This document shows, one piece after another, positions 31,406-41,326 of a stretch of DNA of 64,000 nucleotides. The translations under genes were made by a program, and so were the position numbers. The first letter of the stretch is position 1, and the number at the start of each line of letters is the position of its first letter. The notes under the pieces are model-generated. The model saw only the letters and a program-made list of their open reading frames with translations. It made no database searches and had not been told where the DNA came from. Origin of the DNA: Luteolibacter rhizosphaerae (GTDB lineage Bacteria > Verrucomicrobiota > Verrucomicrobiia > Verrucomicrobiales > Akkermansiaceae); NCBI RefSeq assembly GCF_025950095.1, contig NZ_JAPDDR010000003.1, forward strand, positions 372,001-436,000. The letters are read 5' to 3'.

Positions 31406-34400
31406 TCACTCTGCCTCCGGAAGCCCTCCCTCTTCAGGGACGGGGATGGCTGCCGGTGGTTCGCCCGCGGCTCGCTTGGCCGCGCTCAGGAGGGATTGCT
31501 TCAGCTCCTCCGGCCAGTCGATCCCTTTGACACTCTCTTCGGATCCCCACTCCGGGCTGAGCTCAAACAACTCCGCGAAGCTCTTGTCCGCCATCTCCAC
31601 CCGTTGCGTTTGCTCCGCTGCACAGACAAACATGGCCAGCGTCATTTGCTTCTGTTCCTCGGGGAAAGGGATAGTGAAACCATGTTCGAGGAAGATGCCC
31701 GCTTCTTCCGGTCGGCCGTTGGTGAGAAGCATCCACGCCGCATCCAGGGTGAAGCCGGCATCCTCGGGATAGCGGGCCTTGCCCCGGTTCAAAAGCTCGA
31801 TCGCCGCCGCGGGCTGCATGTCTTCCAAGACGCAGCGAGCCGCCTCCAGGTAGTCGGAGGAGATCACCGCCTTGCCTTCCGTGTCGAAGAGCTGCACCCA
31901 GCGGGCGTATCCGCCGGTGAAGTCACCGGCCGCCATGAAGTTACGGGCTTCGATCCGCAGGCAATCCGCGTTCGGTGCCCCGGCCAAGCGGGCACGCTCG
32001 ACCATTGCCGATACCTGTGCATCAGCGGTCGACTCGTAGGCAAGTTGCAGGGCGCAGTGAACCATCGCGTCCCGCACCCGCTTGATCCCGAAGGTCGCCG
32101 TGGTCTCCGGTGCCAGCAGTCGCGTGGCCAGCTCCTGAAGTTGCTCGACGGATGCCTCCGGGTCCGGCTTTAGCGAGGCGACCTGTTGGTCGAGTTTCCC
32201 CATGAACTCATGGGTCTCCTTCCATGGCAGCGCTGCCTCCCAGCCGTTCGTGTCCGTGTAGTCGAGCGTCGCTTGGATGTTCGGCACCTCATCGGGCCAG
32301 ATGCCGAATACCTCGGCATGCTTGCCGGATGCCCACAGCGCCCTCGCCCCCACGTATTCGGCGATCGGGGCGGGTAAATCCTTCGCAAGGGAAAGCGCTG
32401 TCGAGATCACTGCGGCATCGTCCGACTTCAGCGCCGCATGCAACGCGGCGAAGCCTGTCGGACCATGTCCATCCGCGGCCTTCATCGCCCGCTCGATGCG
32501 CTGTTGCAGCGAGCCGCCGGGTAGTGCCAGCCATGCCTTCCAAAGCCATGGAGAAGCCAAGCGATCCAAGGCCCTGTCGATCGCTTCCGGCGCGGTGGTA
32601 TCGAGGCGAGCAGCGATCAGGAAATGAGCTTGTGCGAGATCGAGCTCGGCATCTGCGGGGATCTTCCCTTGTAGGAAAGCCTGCGCCTCAGGCATCTGTC
32701 CCCGCAAGGCCAAGGCCTCGGCGTGATGGATCGCGTTGCCATGAGACGGCTCCTTCTCGAATGTCGCCTGGGTCTCCGCAACCTTTGCGTCCAGCAAGGT
32801 CACGGCCTTGGCTCTCCCGGGCAGTTCGTCGATCACCACTCGCCGCCAGTCGCGCATGTCTCCTTCATTCAGCGCCTCGCGCATCAGCTTCAGCGAATCG
32901 GCGTCCAGTTGCTCGAGTGCCTTGAGATCCAGCCCGGGAAACTCGTCGTCTTCCACGCCCTCCGCGAGTTCCTTGCCAAGCCGTGCCGGATCGGTGCGAG
33001 CAAGCAGCCAGGCTGCCTGGCTCGCCTCGCCCGCCGATCGCGGATCCCCTGCCAGCTGGTGGTAGGCGACCACCTCGTCATCATGCGGCAGCGGGTTCTG
33101 GGGATCGAAGTCGTCCTCCTCCACCGGATTCTCTCCGCGCTGCCACGCATAGAGCTTGGCGTCGGATCCGGCGATGAGACCACGCAGGTAAGTCCGGTAC
33201 CAGGCATTCTCGGACCCCAGATTGGCGGCCGAGCGCGCGATCTTCGGGCCCGCCCCCGGTTGGGAGGACAAACGCTCCCACAGGGGAACCCAGATTTCGG
33301 GCGACGCCGTACGCGGAGCCAGCGCGGCAATTCGATCTAACAGGACCTGCGCTCCCGGCACCACCGCTTCGAGATCGCCGCTGTCGATCCCGGCCGCCAG
33401 CTCACGCCGCCGTTCCGGGGAATAAGACATCATCGACCGGGATCCTTCCGCGAAGCCCGTTCCCGCCAAGGCTCCGGCGAGTGCCCGCACCGCCGCCAGC
33501 TGCTTCGGATCCAGTCCCGCCGGACGTGCCAGCGGGAGTATCGCTCCGTCTCCCAAAGAGAGGGCGATCGCGCCGTCCTTCTCCACGAACTCCATCGGCT
33601 TCCCCGGAGATGGAACTACCAAACCGGAGATCAATGCCCGCCCGTTCTTCAAGGACCAGAGATCCAACCTGCCCTCGCGACGGTATGCCAGCCAACCGCG
33701 TGTTGGCTCTTCCGCCCAGTCCTGCGGAAGATCGTTATCCCACCCGCTCCAGCGCTCCGCCACGCTCATCGGCAGCGTAATGATCCGGGAGAAATCTTTC
33801 TCATCGAAGAGATGCACTTCATCAGATGTCGCCACCGCCAGTGCCCCTAGCGATTCCACATGATGCAGCGAGAGAGACTCCACCACCGGGATCGTCGCAA
33901 CTCTTCGGAATCCCTTTTCCGATGCATCGGCAATCACCACTTCGCTGATTCCCATCGCGGCCACGCGATGCGTGTCTCCCAGGAAGATGAGCCCGCTGAT
34001 CTGATCCACCGGTTCCAGATCACTTGTTAGAGAGCCGCTGGCGGTATCGTTCACCACCATTCCGGAAAAGGAATACCCACCGCTTCCCGAGCTGTAGCCC
34101 CCTTGTACCACGAAGGACTCGTCGGCCGGACGCACCGCATACATCGGATACATCCAGTTCGGATGCGCCTCAAGCGACACGTCCTTGCCTTCCTTGTCCT
34201 TCAATCTCCAGTCGTGACCCCGGTGCTGCAGGTCCGAGTTCCTTCCCTTGTCTTCGGTCACCCAGCCGTTGTCACTCGTCGTTTCGTCCTCCTTCTTCTC
34301 CGCGCTCGGGAAGCTGTAACCGATGCGCGGCAGCACCTCGCGAATCTCCAAGGTCCCCGACGAGCTACCCACCGCCACACGGTTGCCCGAGAATGCCACG

Positions 34401-37400
34401 GATTCGATCTGCGCATCGGCGCGCACCGGTGCTCGCGGTGCCTGTTCAATGCCATTGATGTCTCTCGTCTCAAGTCGCGTGCCTACCACCTTCAGCGGCG
34501 GCGTGGAGTCCCGCGCATCACCCGCATAGTTTTCCCAGAACGGCGATAGCGCCCGTGCCCACGGAAAGCGCTCGGTGAGTGCTGTCGACCCGGTCCAGCG
34601 ATCATCCGCACCGTATCCCGCGCTCTGCAGCTCGATGTAGCCCTCCTCCGGCTTGGCCGCCACGGCATAGACTTCGCATGGTGACGAATCCTTATCCTCC
34701 CGTGTCATCGTCGCCAGCACTTGGCCTCCATCGGGACTGAAGACCGCGGCCTTGAAGGTGCTCAGGGTTGTCCCTCCCCGCAACACCGGTGCCGCGGGAT
34801 TGATCGGCATCTCTACCAACGATCCATCCGCGGAAACCACCCGCAAGCGCGTGGCGTCGAGCTGCGCCGCCAGCGGTGCCGGACCGCCGGAGATCGGCTC
34901 GGATTCACGGATCACCTTTCCCCGTGTAGTGTCGATGATCCGCCAGACATATGGCGAGGCTGCAGCGGCGTCCTCCTCCAGCTTCGCAGGAAAGCCGAGC
35001 AGCAACCCGTCCGGCGACCACGCGAAGCAGCTCGCGGGAATCGCATGTGCGCTAGACACGGGCAGACGCGCGATCATCCGCATCGTCTCCGCATCGCAGA
35101 GATCCGCATCTTCCAGGAATTTGTAAGCCCGCTGCAGGATCAAACGCTTGCCGCTCGGCGCCACCGAGAGATTCAGCGTCACTTCTCCCCAACTCGGGGA
35201 GATCATCCCTTCGATCGCGGTCTTCTCCAGATCCCAGCGCAGCGTCGTATTAAAGCCGGCACCGCTCGATGACGAATCCGTGGATGCGAAGAGCGTGTCG
35301 CGATCCGGTCCGAAGCTTAGAGCTCGAAGCGGCAGCGGATGCTTCAGGGTCAGCTCCGGGAAGTTCCATGCCGTATGCCGCAGCGTGCCTAATAGAAGCG
35401 CCTGCGCGTCCAGGTTCTCCGGATCGCTCTCCAGCGCTGCCAGCAGATAGGGCAGCGCCTCGTCCGATGCTCCGCTTGCCACCCGTGCCGCACCGGCATC
35501 GAAGTCTGCCGCTGCCAGAGAGCGCCGCGTTTCGGCCGCTGAGTTGTTAGCCTTGTCCTCGGCCACCTCCGCCTGCTGCTGCTTCTCTCTCGCGACCATC
35601 CCCAGAGCGCCCGCACCGATTGCAAGACCCGCAAAGACCACGGTCGCTCCTTGGAACATCCGTAGCTTCCGTCGCGCCCGGATCCGCGATACCCGCACCA
35701 GATCCTCCTCATCCTCGCTCAAACGGAAGACCCCGCTTGAGGTCACCCGCTCCGCCTCGGCCAGTCGGCCTTCTGTTAGATAAAAGCGCGTGGACTTCCG
35801 CCCGTCCGTCCACAGCCGGGTCGCATCCTCCAGCCGCCGCCGCGCCAGCAGCAGATCGCGGTGATCCTCGATCCATTGTTTCAGCACCGGCCAGTGTGTG
35901 ATCAGCGCCTCGTGCGCCAGCGTCACCACCGCGGCCCCGTTCTCCTCGCTCGTCACCAGCAGCTTCGCTTCCACGAATGCCCCGATGAATCCCGGTGCCC
36001 CCGGGTGCGCATCCTCTAACAGACTGCGCCGCGTCCTCCGCCGCGTTGCCGGGCCTTCGTTGCCCGTATCGATCGTCACCAGCTCGCCGAAGATCCGCTG
36101 CGCCGCCTCGCTCCGTGTCTCGGAGGGCAGTGCGTCGTAAGTCTCCTGCGCCCTTTTCGCGATCGCTCCAGCCAGCCCCCCCAGTTCCTCGTAGGCAGTC
36201 CAGGTCAGCACGTGATCGCGCCGCCGCTGATACAGCTCCTCCAGCGTGAACTCCAGCAGCGGCAGAGCATCATGGGCCTCCGCAGCGTCCTGATAGACCT
36301 GCTCGGAGAGATCGCGCCCGTTTTGCGGATGCCGCTCGAATTGCAGCCCCGCGGAAAGCGCCGGGTAGCGGATGATCTGGTGCAGCTCCGGCAGCTCCGG
36401 CGGGCTCAGGATGTAGCCGCCGCCATGCCGCACCAGTTGGAAGAGATCCCGGTGTTCCGGCACCCGCGGGAAGAACTCGCTCCGCATCGTCGCCACCACC
36501 CAGATCCGCCGGGACATCGCCAACGCCGCCAGCACATGGAACCACTGATCCTGCATCTCCTGGGTGACATCCTTCGCCGTGAAGATCTCCTCAAGCTGAT
36601 CTACTAGGATCAGCAGCTGCGCCGGCTTGCCCGCGCTCACCCGGTCGAGTGCCGCCACGATCGCCGCGATGCCGAAGGCGATTTCCTCCGGCTTGCCCAG
36701 AGTCCGCATCAGCCGCGCGCTGTCCCACACCGCCTCTGCCTGCTTCACCGGAGATTTCGCAGCCTGCTGCTGCTTCTTTCCCCGCTTGCCCTTCGCGGAT
36801 TTCGCGGATGGGGCGGGGGAGGGCGTTGAGGAAGAAGTATCGCGCAGTTTCGCCAGATCCGGCAGCGCATCCACCAGCGCCCGTGCCAGTGTCTCCAGCG
36901 GTGGCGAGGTGCCCTCTACCGGCCGCAGCCCGCAGCCGCACCAGGTGCCCACCTCCGGCAGGTAGCCTTCCGCCATCAGGCGCGGGGCCAGACCTGCCTT
37001 CATCAGCGAGGACTTCCCGTAGCCGGAGCCACCGTAGATCAGCAGGAAGGCATGCCCTGCCGCGTGATTTTCCTTTAGCTTCGCCAGCGCCTCGGAGATC
37101 GGCCGGTTCCGTCCGAAGAAAAGCGGCGCATCCTCGAACTCGAAGGCCCCCAGCCCCTTGAAGGGCGAGCCCTCCAGCGGCAGCGGTCGCACCGCCTCCT
37201 CCGCCAGCCCGCGCTGGAAATGAATATGCCGCAGCAGCAGCTTCTCCAGATGCTGCTCGAACAGCGATGAGAACTCGTCCACCGACTCATACGGCGAGAA
37301 GGCCCGGCGGATCGTCTTGTCCTTATTGAAGAAGAAGCGCTCGCAAAAGGCATCCAGCTTCTTCCTCTGCTCCTTCCGCGCCCCCTCCTGCGCCGGATCA

Positions 37401-37798
37401 CCCGTCGGCGGCTCGCTTATCCGGCGATACACCAGAATATCCGGCTTCGCCTTCGTCGGGTCCTTCTTCGCCCTCTCCTCGAAGGCCTCCGTCGCCTCCT
37501 CCAGCTCCCACTCCGTGCCGGAGTCGAAGCGCGTCCCATCCTTCCGGTTGAACTGCGAGGGCAAGGGAGACCCCAGCCGCGACCACAGGATCCCCACGAA
37601 AAGATCGCAATCGGAAGGGCGGATCAGCTCCTCGTTGAAATGGGCCGTCGCCCGCAGCGGCTCCTTCTCCCACAGCACTGGCTCCAACCGGATGAAGTTC
37701 CAGTAGCGCGCTTGCAATCGCTCCACGATTCTCCCGACGGCTTGGCGTTCGTCGCGAACGTCGCCGGGGGAGCTGACAAAGAGGGTGAGGACCTGCAT
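31406..37798 (-). CDS. Giant DUF4062-nSTAND ATPase with beta-propeller and TPR-like regions
   Basis: 2130 residues. Residues 1-100 are DUF4062-like (TLFVSSPGDVRDERQAVGRIVERL, SDCDLFVGILWSRLG), an adaptor or effector-linked TIR-like fold. An nSTAND1-type NTPase follows: SPFKGLGAFEFEDAPLFFGR, Walker A GGSGYGKS (256-263), Walker B LLILVDQLEEIF (Asp about 400), and ALPLLEFTLEELY. A Ser/Lys/Gln-rich linker lies at about 320-352 inside the NTPase. A membrane segment sits near 715-735 (GATVVFAGLAIGAGALGMV), followed by a coiled stretch. Residues about 800-1450 are irregular WD40-like blades and the C-terminal third is helical, TPR-like. STAND proteins act as switches that oligomerise on ligand sensing. 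72 bases separate it from the kinase and 61 from the patatin. Confidence 0.88.
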   Translation of the reverse strand: MQVLTLFVSSPGDVRDERQAVGRIVERLQARYWNFIRLEPVLWEKEPLRATAHFNEELIRPSDCDLFVGILWSRLGSPLPSQFNRKDGTRFDSGTEWELEEATEAFEERAKKDPTKAKPDILVYRRISEPPTGDPAQEGARKEQRKKLDAFCERFFFNKDKTIRRAFSPYESVDEFSSLFEQHLEKLLLRHIHFQRGLAEEAVRPLPLEGSPFKGLGAFEFEDAPLFFGRNRPISEALAKLKENHAAGHAFLLIYGGSGYGKSSLMKAGLAPRLMAEGYLPEVGTWCGCGLRPVEGTSPPLETLARALVDALPDLAKLRDTSSSTPSPAPSAKSAKGKRGKKQQQAAKSPVKQAEAVWDSARLMRTLGKPEEIAFGIAAIVAALDRVSAGKPAQLLILVDQLEEIFTAKDVTQEMQDQWFHVLAALAMSRRIWVVATMRSEFFPRVPEHRDLFQLVRHGGGYILSPPELPELHQIIRYPALSAGLQFERHPQNGRDLSEQVYQDAAEAHDALPLLEFTLEELYQRRRDHVLTWTAYEELGGLAGAIAKRAQETYDALPSETRSEAAQRIFGELVTIDTGNEGPATRRRTRRSLLEDAHPGAPGFIGAFVEAKLLVTSEENGAAVVTLAHEALITHWPVLKQWIEDHRDLLLARRRLEDATRLWTDGRKSTRFYLTEGRLAEAERVTSSGVFRLSEDEEDLVRVSRIRARRKLRMFQGATVVFAGLAIGAGALGMVAREKQQQAEVAEDKANNSAAETRRSLAAADFDAGAARVASGASDEALPYLLAALESDPENLDAQALLLGTLRHTAWNFPELTLKHPLPLRALSFGPDRDTLFASTDSSSSGAGFNTTLRWDLEKTAIEGMISPSWGEVTLNLSVAPSGKRLILQRAYKFLEDADLCDAETMRMIARLPVSSAHAIPASCFAWSPDGLLLGFPAKLEEDAAAASPYVWRIIDTTRGKVIRESEPISGGPAPLAAQLDATRLRVVSADGSLVEMPINPAAPVLRGGTTLSTFKAAVFSPDGGQVLATMTREDKDSSPCEVYAVAAKPEEGYIELQSAGYGADDRWTGSTALTERFPWARALSPFWENYAGDARDSTPPLKVVGTRLETRDINGIEQAPRAPVRADAQIESVAFSGNRVAVGSSSGTLEIREVLPRIGYSFPSAEKKEDETTSDNGWVTEDKGRNSDLQHRGHDWRLKDKEGKDVSLEAHPNWMYPMYAVRPADESFVVQGGYSSGSGGYSFSGMVVNDTASGSLTSDLEPVDQISGLIFLGDTHRVAAMGISEVVIADASEKGFRRVATIPVVESLSLHHVESLGALAVATSDEVHLFDEKDFSRIITLPMSVAERWSGWDNDLPQDWAEEPTRGWLAYRREGRLDLWSLKNGRALISGLVVPSPGKPMEFVEKDGAIALSLGDGAILPLARPAGLDPKQLAAVRALAGALAGTGFAEGSRSMMSYSPERRRELAAGIDSGDLEAVVPGAQVLLDRIAALAPRTASPEIWVPLWERLSSQPGAGPKIARSAANLGSENAWYRTYLRGLIAGSDAKLYAWQRGENPVEEDDFDPQNPLPHDDEVVAYHQLAGDPRSAGEASQAAWLLARTDPARLGKELAEGVEDDEFPGLDLKALEQLDADSLKLMREALNEGDMRDWRRVVIDELPGRAKAVTLLDAKVAETQATFEKEPSHGNAIHHAEALALRGQMPEAQAFLQGKIPADAELDLAQAHFLIAARLDTTAPEAIDRALDRLASPWLWKAWLALPGGSLQQRIERAMKAADGHGPTGFAALHAALKSDDAAVISTALSLAKDLPAPIAEYVGARALWASGKHAEVFGIWPDEVPNIQATLDYTDTNGWEAALPWKETHEFMGKLDQQVASLKPDPEASVEQLQELATRLLAPETTATFGIKRVRDAMVHCALQLAYESTADAQVSAMVERARLAGAPNADCLRIEARNFMAAGDFTGGYARWVQLFDTEGKAVISSDYLEAARCVLEDMQPAAAIELLNRGKARYPEDAGFTLDAAWMLLTNGRPEEAGIFLEHGFTIPFPEEQKQMTLAMFVCAAEQTQRVEMADKSFAELFELSPEWGSEESVKGIDWPEELKQSLLSAAKRAAGEPPAAIPVPEEGGLPEAE

Positions 37799-37870
37799 CC
37801 CGCACGGAGTAAAAACCGCCGGGGCGGAAATTTCTAACTACGATTTCTCCGCAAGATTGTCATTGGTCGA

Positions 37871-40732
37871 TCAATCTACCCAATCCATCCCCATTCTCGC
37901 CAGCTCCGCCCTCAACCCTGGCAAGTCCCACAGCACCAGATTCCCGTCTGCCGTGTGTAGGCCCAGCCGCCGCCCGTCCCTACTGAATTGTAGGGTCGCC
38001 ATCCCCACTTCGCCTGCCTGTTCCGGGACCGCCAGCCGGGCCAGTTCCTGCAAATCCGCGGCCCGGTGAATCACCACTGCCTGCCGCGTCACACTCGCGG
38101 CCAAGCCGCCTTCCCGATCCACGGTCAATCCCGGCGGCACCGACCGCACCAGCTCGCCTGCTTGCGACCAGTCCTCGCTGCGCCAGCGGCTCAGGGCCTT
38201 GCCACTCCACAGCCACAGCTCCCTGCCCCCGGCCGTGAATGCCGCATTGGTCACCAGTTCCGGATGCTCCAGCCTCTTCTCCAGCCTCCCATCCGGAAGG
38301 CTCCAGACCTGTGCTCCCTTGCTGCGGAAACTCCCCGTCACCACCCGCTTCCCGTCCGGGCTGAAGGCCGCACTGAAAGGATCCACCTGCGCCAGCCGCG
38401 TGAACTTCCCGTCTTTGGTACTAAGCACGCCCACGAAGTCGTCCTTCGTCTCCGGCAGATTCTGGGTCATCGCCACTGCCGATCCGTCGGCATTCATGGC
38501 CACCAGCAGCGGTCCCGGCCCGGGCCCGATTTTCTCCGGCTGGCCGATCTCCGGCCAAGCTCCGGTCTTCACCGGGATCTTCCGCATGGGCGAGTTCCAG
38601 CCGACCAGCCACAGCGCGGAGGCATCCGGTGCCAGCGCGCAGGAAAGCCATTCGCGGTCGAGCTTCGGGAACAGCCCCGCCATGCTTCCCGTGTCGGTCG
38701 CCCACAGGCGACACCCGCTTTCGTCCGTCGTCGCGGCGAACTTGCCTTCGTGATCGAGATCCAAGCTCGGGATATTCTCCGATCTCGGCTCCGCGATGCC
38801 CGGTCCCAGCACCCGCACGTTCCGCGGCCAGTCAAAGCGGAAGACACTCGTCGCGCTGCCATCGAATCGCCGCAGCTTCAGCCGCGTTCCATCGGCAGAC
38901 CATTCGCCTTGGCCCGCATGTTCCGGCAAGCCGCTCAGGGCCATGACCTCCGCGGCGCAGCCCGCGTGCCACACCCTCAGCATGCCGTCGCGCGCCATGC
39001 TGATGAATTCCTGTCCGCCCTTGCGGAACATCACGGTCTCCAGATCCGCCTGATGTCCGCTGAAGCGGTGCAACAAACGGAAGCGCTGCGTGTCCCAGAG
39101 GTGGATCAGCCGGTTCGAGCTTCCCCCCGCCACCAGCAGCTCGTCCGCCCAATCGAGGCAGGTCACCGGGTTGTCATGATCCAGCCTGCCGAGCAGCTTG
39201 CCGGAAGGCAGCTCGTGGATCTCGATTGCGTTCGCGCTCTTCGGTCCCACCGGGCGCACGATTGCCACCCGCTTGCCCCGGTGATCCAGTTTGAGCAAGG
39301 GCGGCTTGTCGTAACCGCCGAATCTCGTGATCTCTCGACCGCTCTCGGTCACGATCACTTCACCCTTCTCGTGCCGCACTTCCCTGCTTCCGTCGGCGCT
39401 TCTCCTGTCGGGAACTACGGCGTCCATCGTAGTCGTTTCCAGCCGCAGCCCGGGAAGGGCCAGGCAAGCGATCGCCTCGTTGCGGATCTCGGGGAGGTTT
39501 CCGATTTTCCATGCGCTTGCCAGCGCTTGCAGCGCCGCACCCCGCGAGTTCCCCGTCGCCTCCAGCCGTAGTTCGCGTGCTTCGGCCAGCAGCGCCGTCC
39601 GTTGCTGCTCGCGGTGTTCCCGCCGCGCCACCATCAGCGAGCCCGCGACCAGGGTCGCACCAAGTAGGATCGACACCCCGAGCAGTGCCGCTACCCACGG
39701 CTTCCGCCGACACCAGCGCCAGGCGATCCCCGCCGGCGAAATCGGCCGGGCCCGGATCGGCTCGCGCTTGAGGAATCTTTCCAGATCCGCGGCCAGCTCC
39801 GCCGCGCTGGCATAGCGCTTCCGCACATCTTTCCACAGGCAGTGCAGGCAGATAGTTTCCAGATCCTGCGGCACCGCCGGATTCAACCGCCGCGGGGACA
39901 GCGGGTCGTCTTCCCGCAGTTGCATCAGGATCGCATCGATCGTCGGACCTTGGAACGGCGGGCGACCTGTTAGGAGGTGGTAGAGCAGAGCCCCCAGACC
40001 ATAGACATCCGTCTGCACTCCGGTCTCGCCGCCCAGCGCCTGCTCGGGCGCCGCATAGCCGGGAGAGCCTAGGATCTGCCCGGTCCTGGTCAGGGTCGCG
40101 TTGTCACCGCTGCTCCCCAGGATCCGGGCGATCCCGAAGTCCGTGACCCGCGGCACGCCTTCCTCGTCTAACAGGATGTTTGAAGGTTTCAGGTCCCGGT
40201 GCAGCACCCCGTGCTCGTGTGCGTGTTGAACCGCTTCAGCCACCTGCTTCACGCAGCTTGCGGCGTCCCGCGAATCCATCGGGTGTTCGCGCACGAGTTG
40301 TTCCAGACTCTTGCCCTCCACATACTCCATGCTGAACCACGGCGTGCCTTCGTCCTCGCCGATGTCGTGGATCCGCGTGATGCCGGGGTGCCTCAGCCTT
40401 GCCGCAGTCTGCGCCTCGCGCAGAAAGCGCTCCCGCTGTTCCTCTCCCGCGAATTTCGCCTGCAGCAGCACCTTCACCGCGATGATCCGGTCCAGCCCCG
40501 TCTGCCGTGCCCGGTAGACCACTCCCATTCCGCCCCTGCCGATCTCTTCGTAGAGCTCGTAGTTCGCGATCCGTGTCCATGGCTGTGCCCCGTCCTCCTC
40601 GCTTGGAAGCTCCTCCTCAAGATTGCCGAAGGAAGTCTTGAAGAGGCAGCGCGAGCAATGTCCCCCATCCTCCCGCGATACTGGCAGGGGGTCGCCGCAT
40701 GTCTCGCACAGCGCTGGGGAGCTCGTCGCCAT
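37871..40732 (-). CDS. Zinc-ribbon Ser/Thr protein kinase with membrane segment and WD40-like domain
   Basis: 953 residues. A short zinc ribbon (Cys9, Cys12, Cys26, Cys29) precedes a Hanks-type kinase: IGRGGMGVVYRA (64-75), Lys87 in AVKVLL, HRDLKPSNILL (178-188), DFG (198-200) and GSPGYAAPEQ. It therefore looks active. A single membrane helix lies at about 347-369 (AALLGVSILLGATLVAGSLMVA). The outer part has beta-propeller repeats such as VTCLDWADELLVAGGSSNRLIHLWD, ETVMFRKGGQEFISMARDGMLRVWH and MATLQFSRDGRRLGLHTADGNLVLWDLP. This architecture is common in Verrucomicrobiota and Planctomycetes. It is the first gene of the minus-strand cluster running through STAND ATPase, patatin and SLOG genes. 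Confidence 0.93.
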   Translation of the reverse strand: MATSSPALCETCGDPLPVSREDGGHCSRCLFKTSFGNLEEELPSEEDGAQPWTRIANYELYEEIGRGGMGVVYRARQTGLDRIIAVKVLLQAKFAGEEQRERFLREAQTAARLRHPGITRIHDIGEDEGTPWFSMEYVEGKSLEQLVREHPMDSRDAASCVKQVAEAVQHAHEHGVLHRDLKPSNILLDEEGVPRVTDFGIARILGSSGDNATLTRTGQILGSPGYAAPEQALGGETGVQTDVYGLGALLYHLLTGRPPFQGPTIDAILMQLREDDPLSPRRLNPAVPQDLETICLHCLWKDVRKRYASAAELAADLERFLKREPIRARPISPAGIAWRWCRRKPWVAALLGVSILLGATLVAGSLMVARREHREQQRTALLAEARELRLEATGNSRGAALQALASAWKIGNLPEIRNEAIACLALPGLRLETTTMDAVVPDRRSADGSREVRHEKGEVIVTESGREITRFGGYDKPPLLKLDHRGKRVAIVRPVGPKSANAIEIHELPSGKLLGRLDHDNPVTCLDWADELLVAGGSSNRLIHLWDTQRFRLLHRFSGHQADLETVMFRKGGQEFISMARDGMLRVWHAGCAAEVMALSGLPEHAGQGEWSADGTRLKLRRFDGSATSVFRFDWPRNVRVLGPGIAEPRSENIPSLDLDHEGKFAATTDESGCRLWATDTGSMAGLFPKLDREWLSCALAPDASALWLVGWNSPMRKIPVKTGAWPEIGQPEKIGPGPGPLLVAMNADGSAVAMTQNLPETKDDFVGVLSTKDGKFTRLAQVDPFSAAFSPDGKRVVTGSFRSKGAQVWSLPDGRLEKRLEHPELVTNAAFTAGGRELWLWSGKALSRWRSEDWSQAGELVRSVPPGLTVDREGGLAASVTRQAVVIHRAADLQELARLAVPEQAGEVGMATLQFSRDGRRLGLHTADGNLVLWDLPGLRAELARMGMDWVD

Positions 40733-40886
40733 CTTCTAACTACTTACTCCCTACCCGAGCTTCCCCATTACACGCCAGCCTTCGCTCCCGGGAGCGCGAT
40801 CTTCAGTCCGCTTGGACGGTCGGGCGAAGCACGCTTCTCGTCCCTCCAATCTCGCGTCTTCACATCGCCAACTCTATCCTCCCCCG

Positions 40887-41291
40887 ATGAATTCCAACTC
40901 CACCGACGAACAACTGATCCGCAACCTCATCCAGACATGGATCGATGCCAGCGCCGCCGGTAATCTCGAAACCGTCCTCGACCTCATGACGGAAGACGCC
41001 GTCTTCCTCCTCCCCGGCCAGCCTCCCTTGCGCGGACGCCCCGCCTTCGCCGCTCGCTCGCAGGGCAACTCCGGCCTGGGAATCTCCGGCACCGCCGAGA
41101 TCCAGGAGATCGAAATCCACGGAGACTTCGCCTGGTGTTGGAACCAGCTCCGCCTCTCCATCACCCCGGAAGATGCCAGCACGATCTACCGCTCCGGGCC
41201 GGTTTTCACCGTTTTCCGCAGGGAAGGTGACGGCAGGTGGCGGCTCCACCGCGATGCCAACCTGCTGACCGTGGAGCCGGTTGATTCTTAG
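40887..41291 (+). CDS. SnoaL-like / DUF4440 nuclear transport factor 2-fold protein
   Basis: 134 residues from ATG 40887. It matches the SgcJ/EcaC-type NTF2-fold group: DEQLIRNLIQTWIDASAAGNLETVLDLMTEDAVFLLPGQPPLRGRPAF, then GDFAWCWNQLRLSI and a C-terminal strand RWRLHRDANLLT. These are small cone-shaped proteins that may bind ligands or catalyse simple isomerisations; many have no proven function. No signal peptide. It lies between the divergent kinase gene (154-base gap) and a secreted-protein gene that begins 35 bases downstream. Confidence 0.88.
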   Translation: MNSNSTDEQLIRNLIQTWIDASAAGNLETVLDLMTEDAVFLLPGQPPLRGRPAFAARSQGNSGLGISGTAEIQEIEIHGDFAWCWNQLRLSITPEDASTIYRSGPVFTVFRREGDGRWRLHRDANLLTVEPVDS

Positions 41292-41326
41292 TAATCTATT
41301 GGAGGGCACCGGGTGGAAGGTACCCT

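Noticed and set aside
28815-40732. A classical CBASS system (because of the patatin effector)
   Set aside because: No cyclic-nucleotide synthase motif was seen in any of the four genes or nearby. The label CBASS is therefore not supported; a different sensor, perhaps the STAND protein, must take that part.
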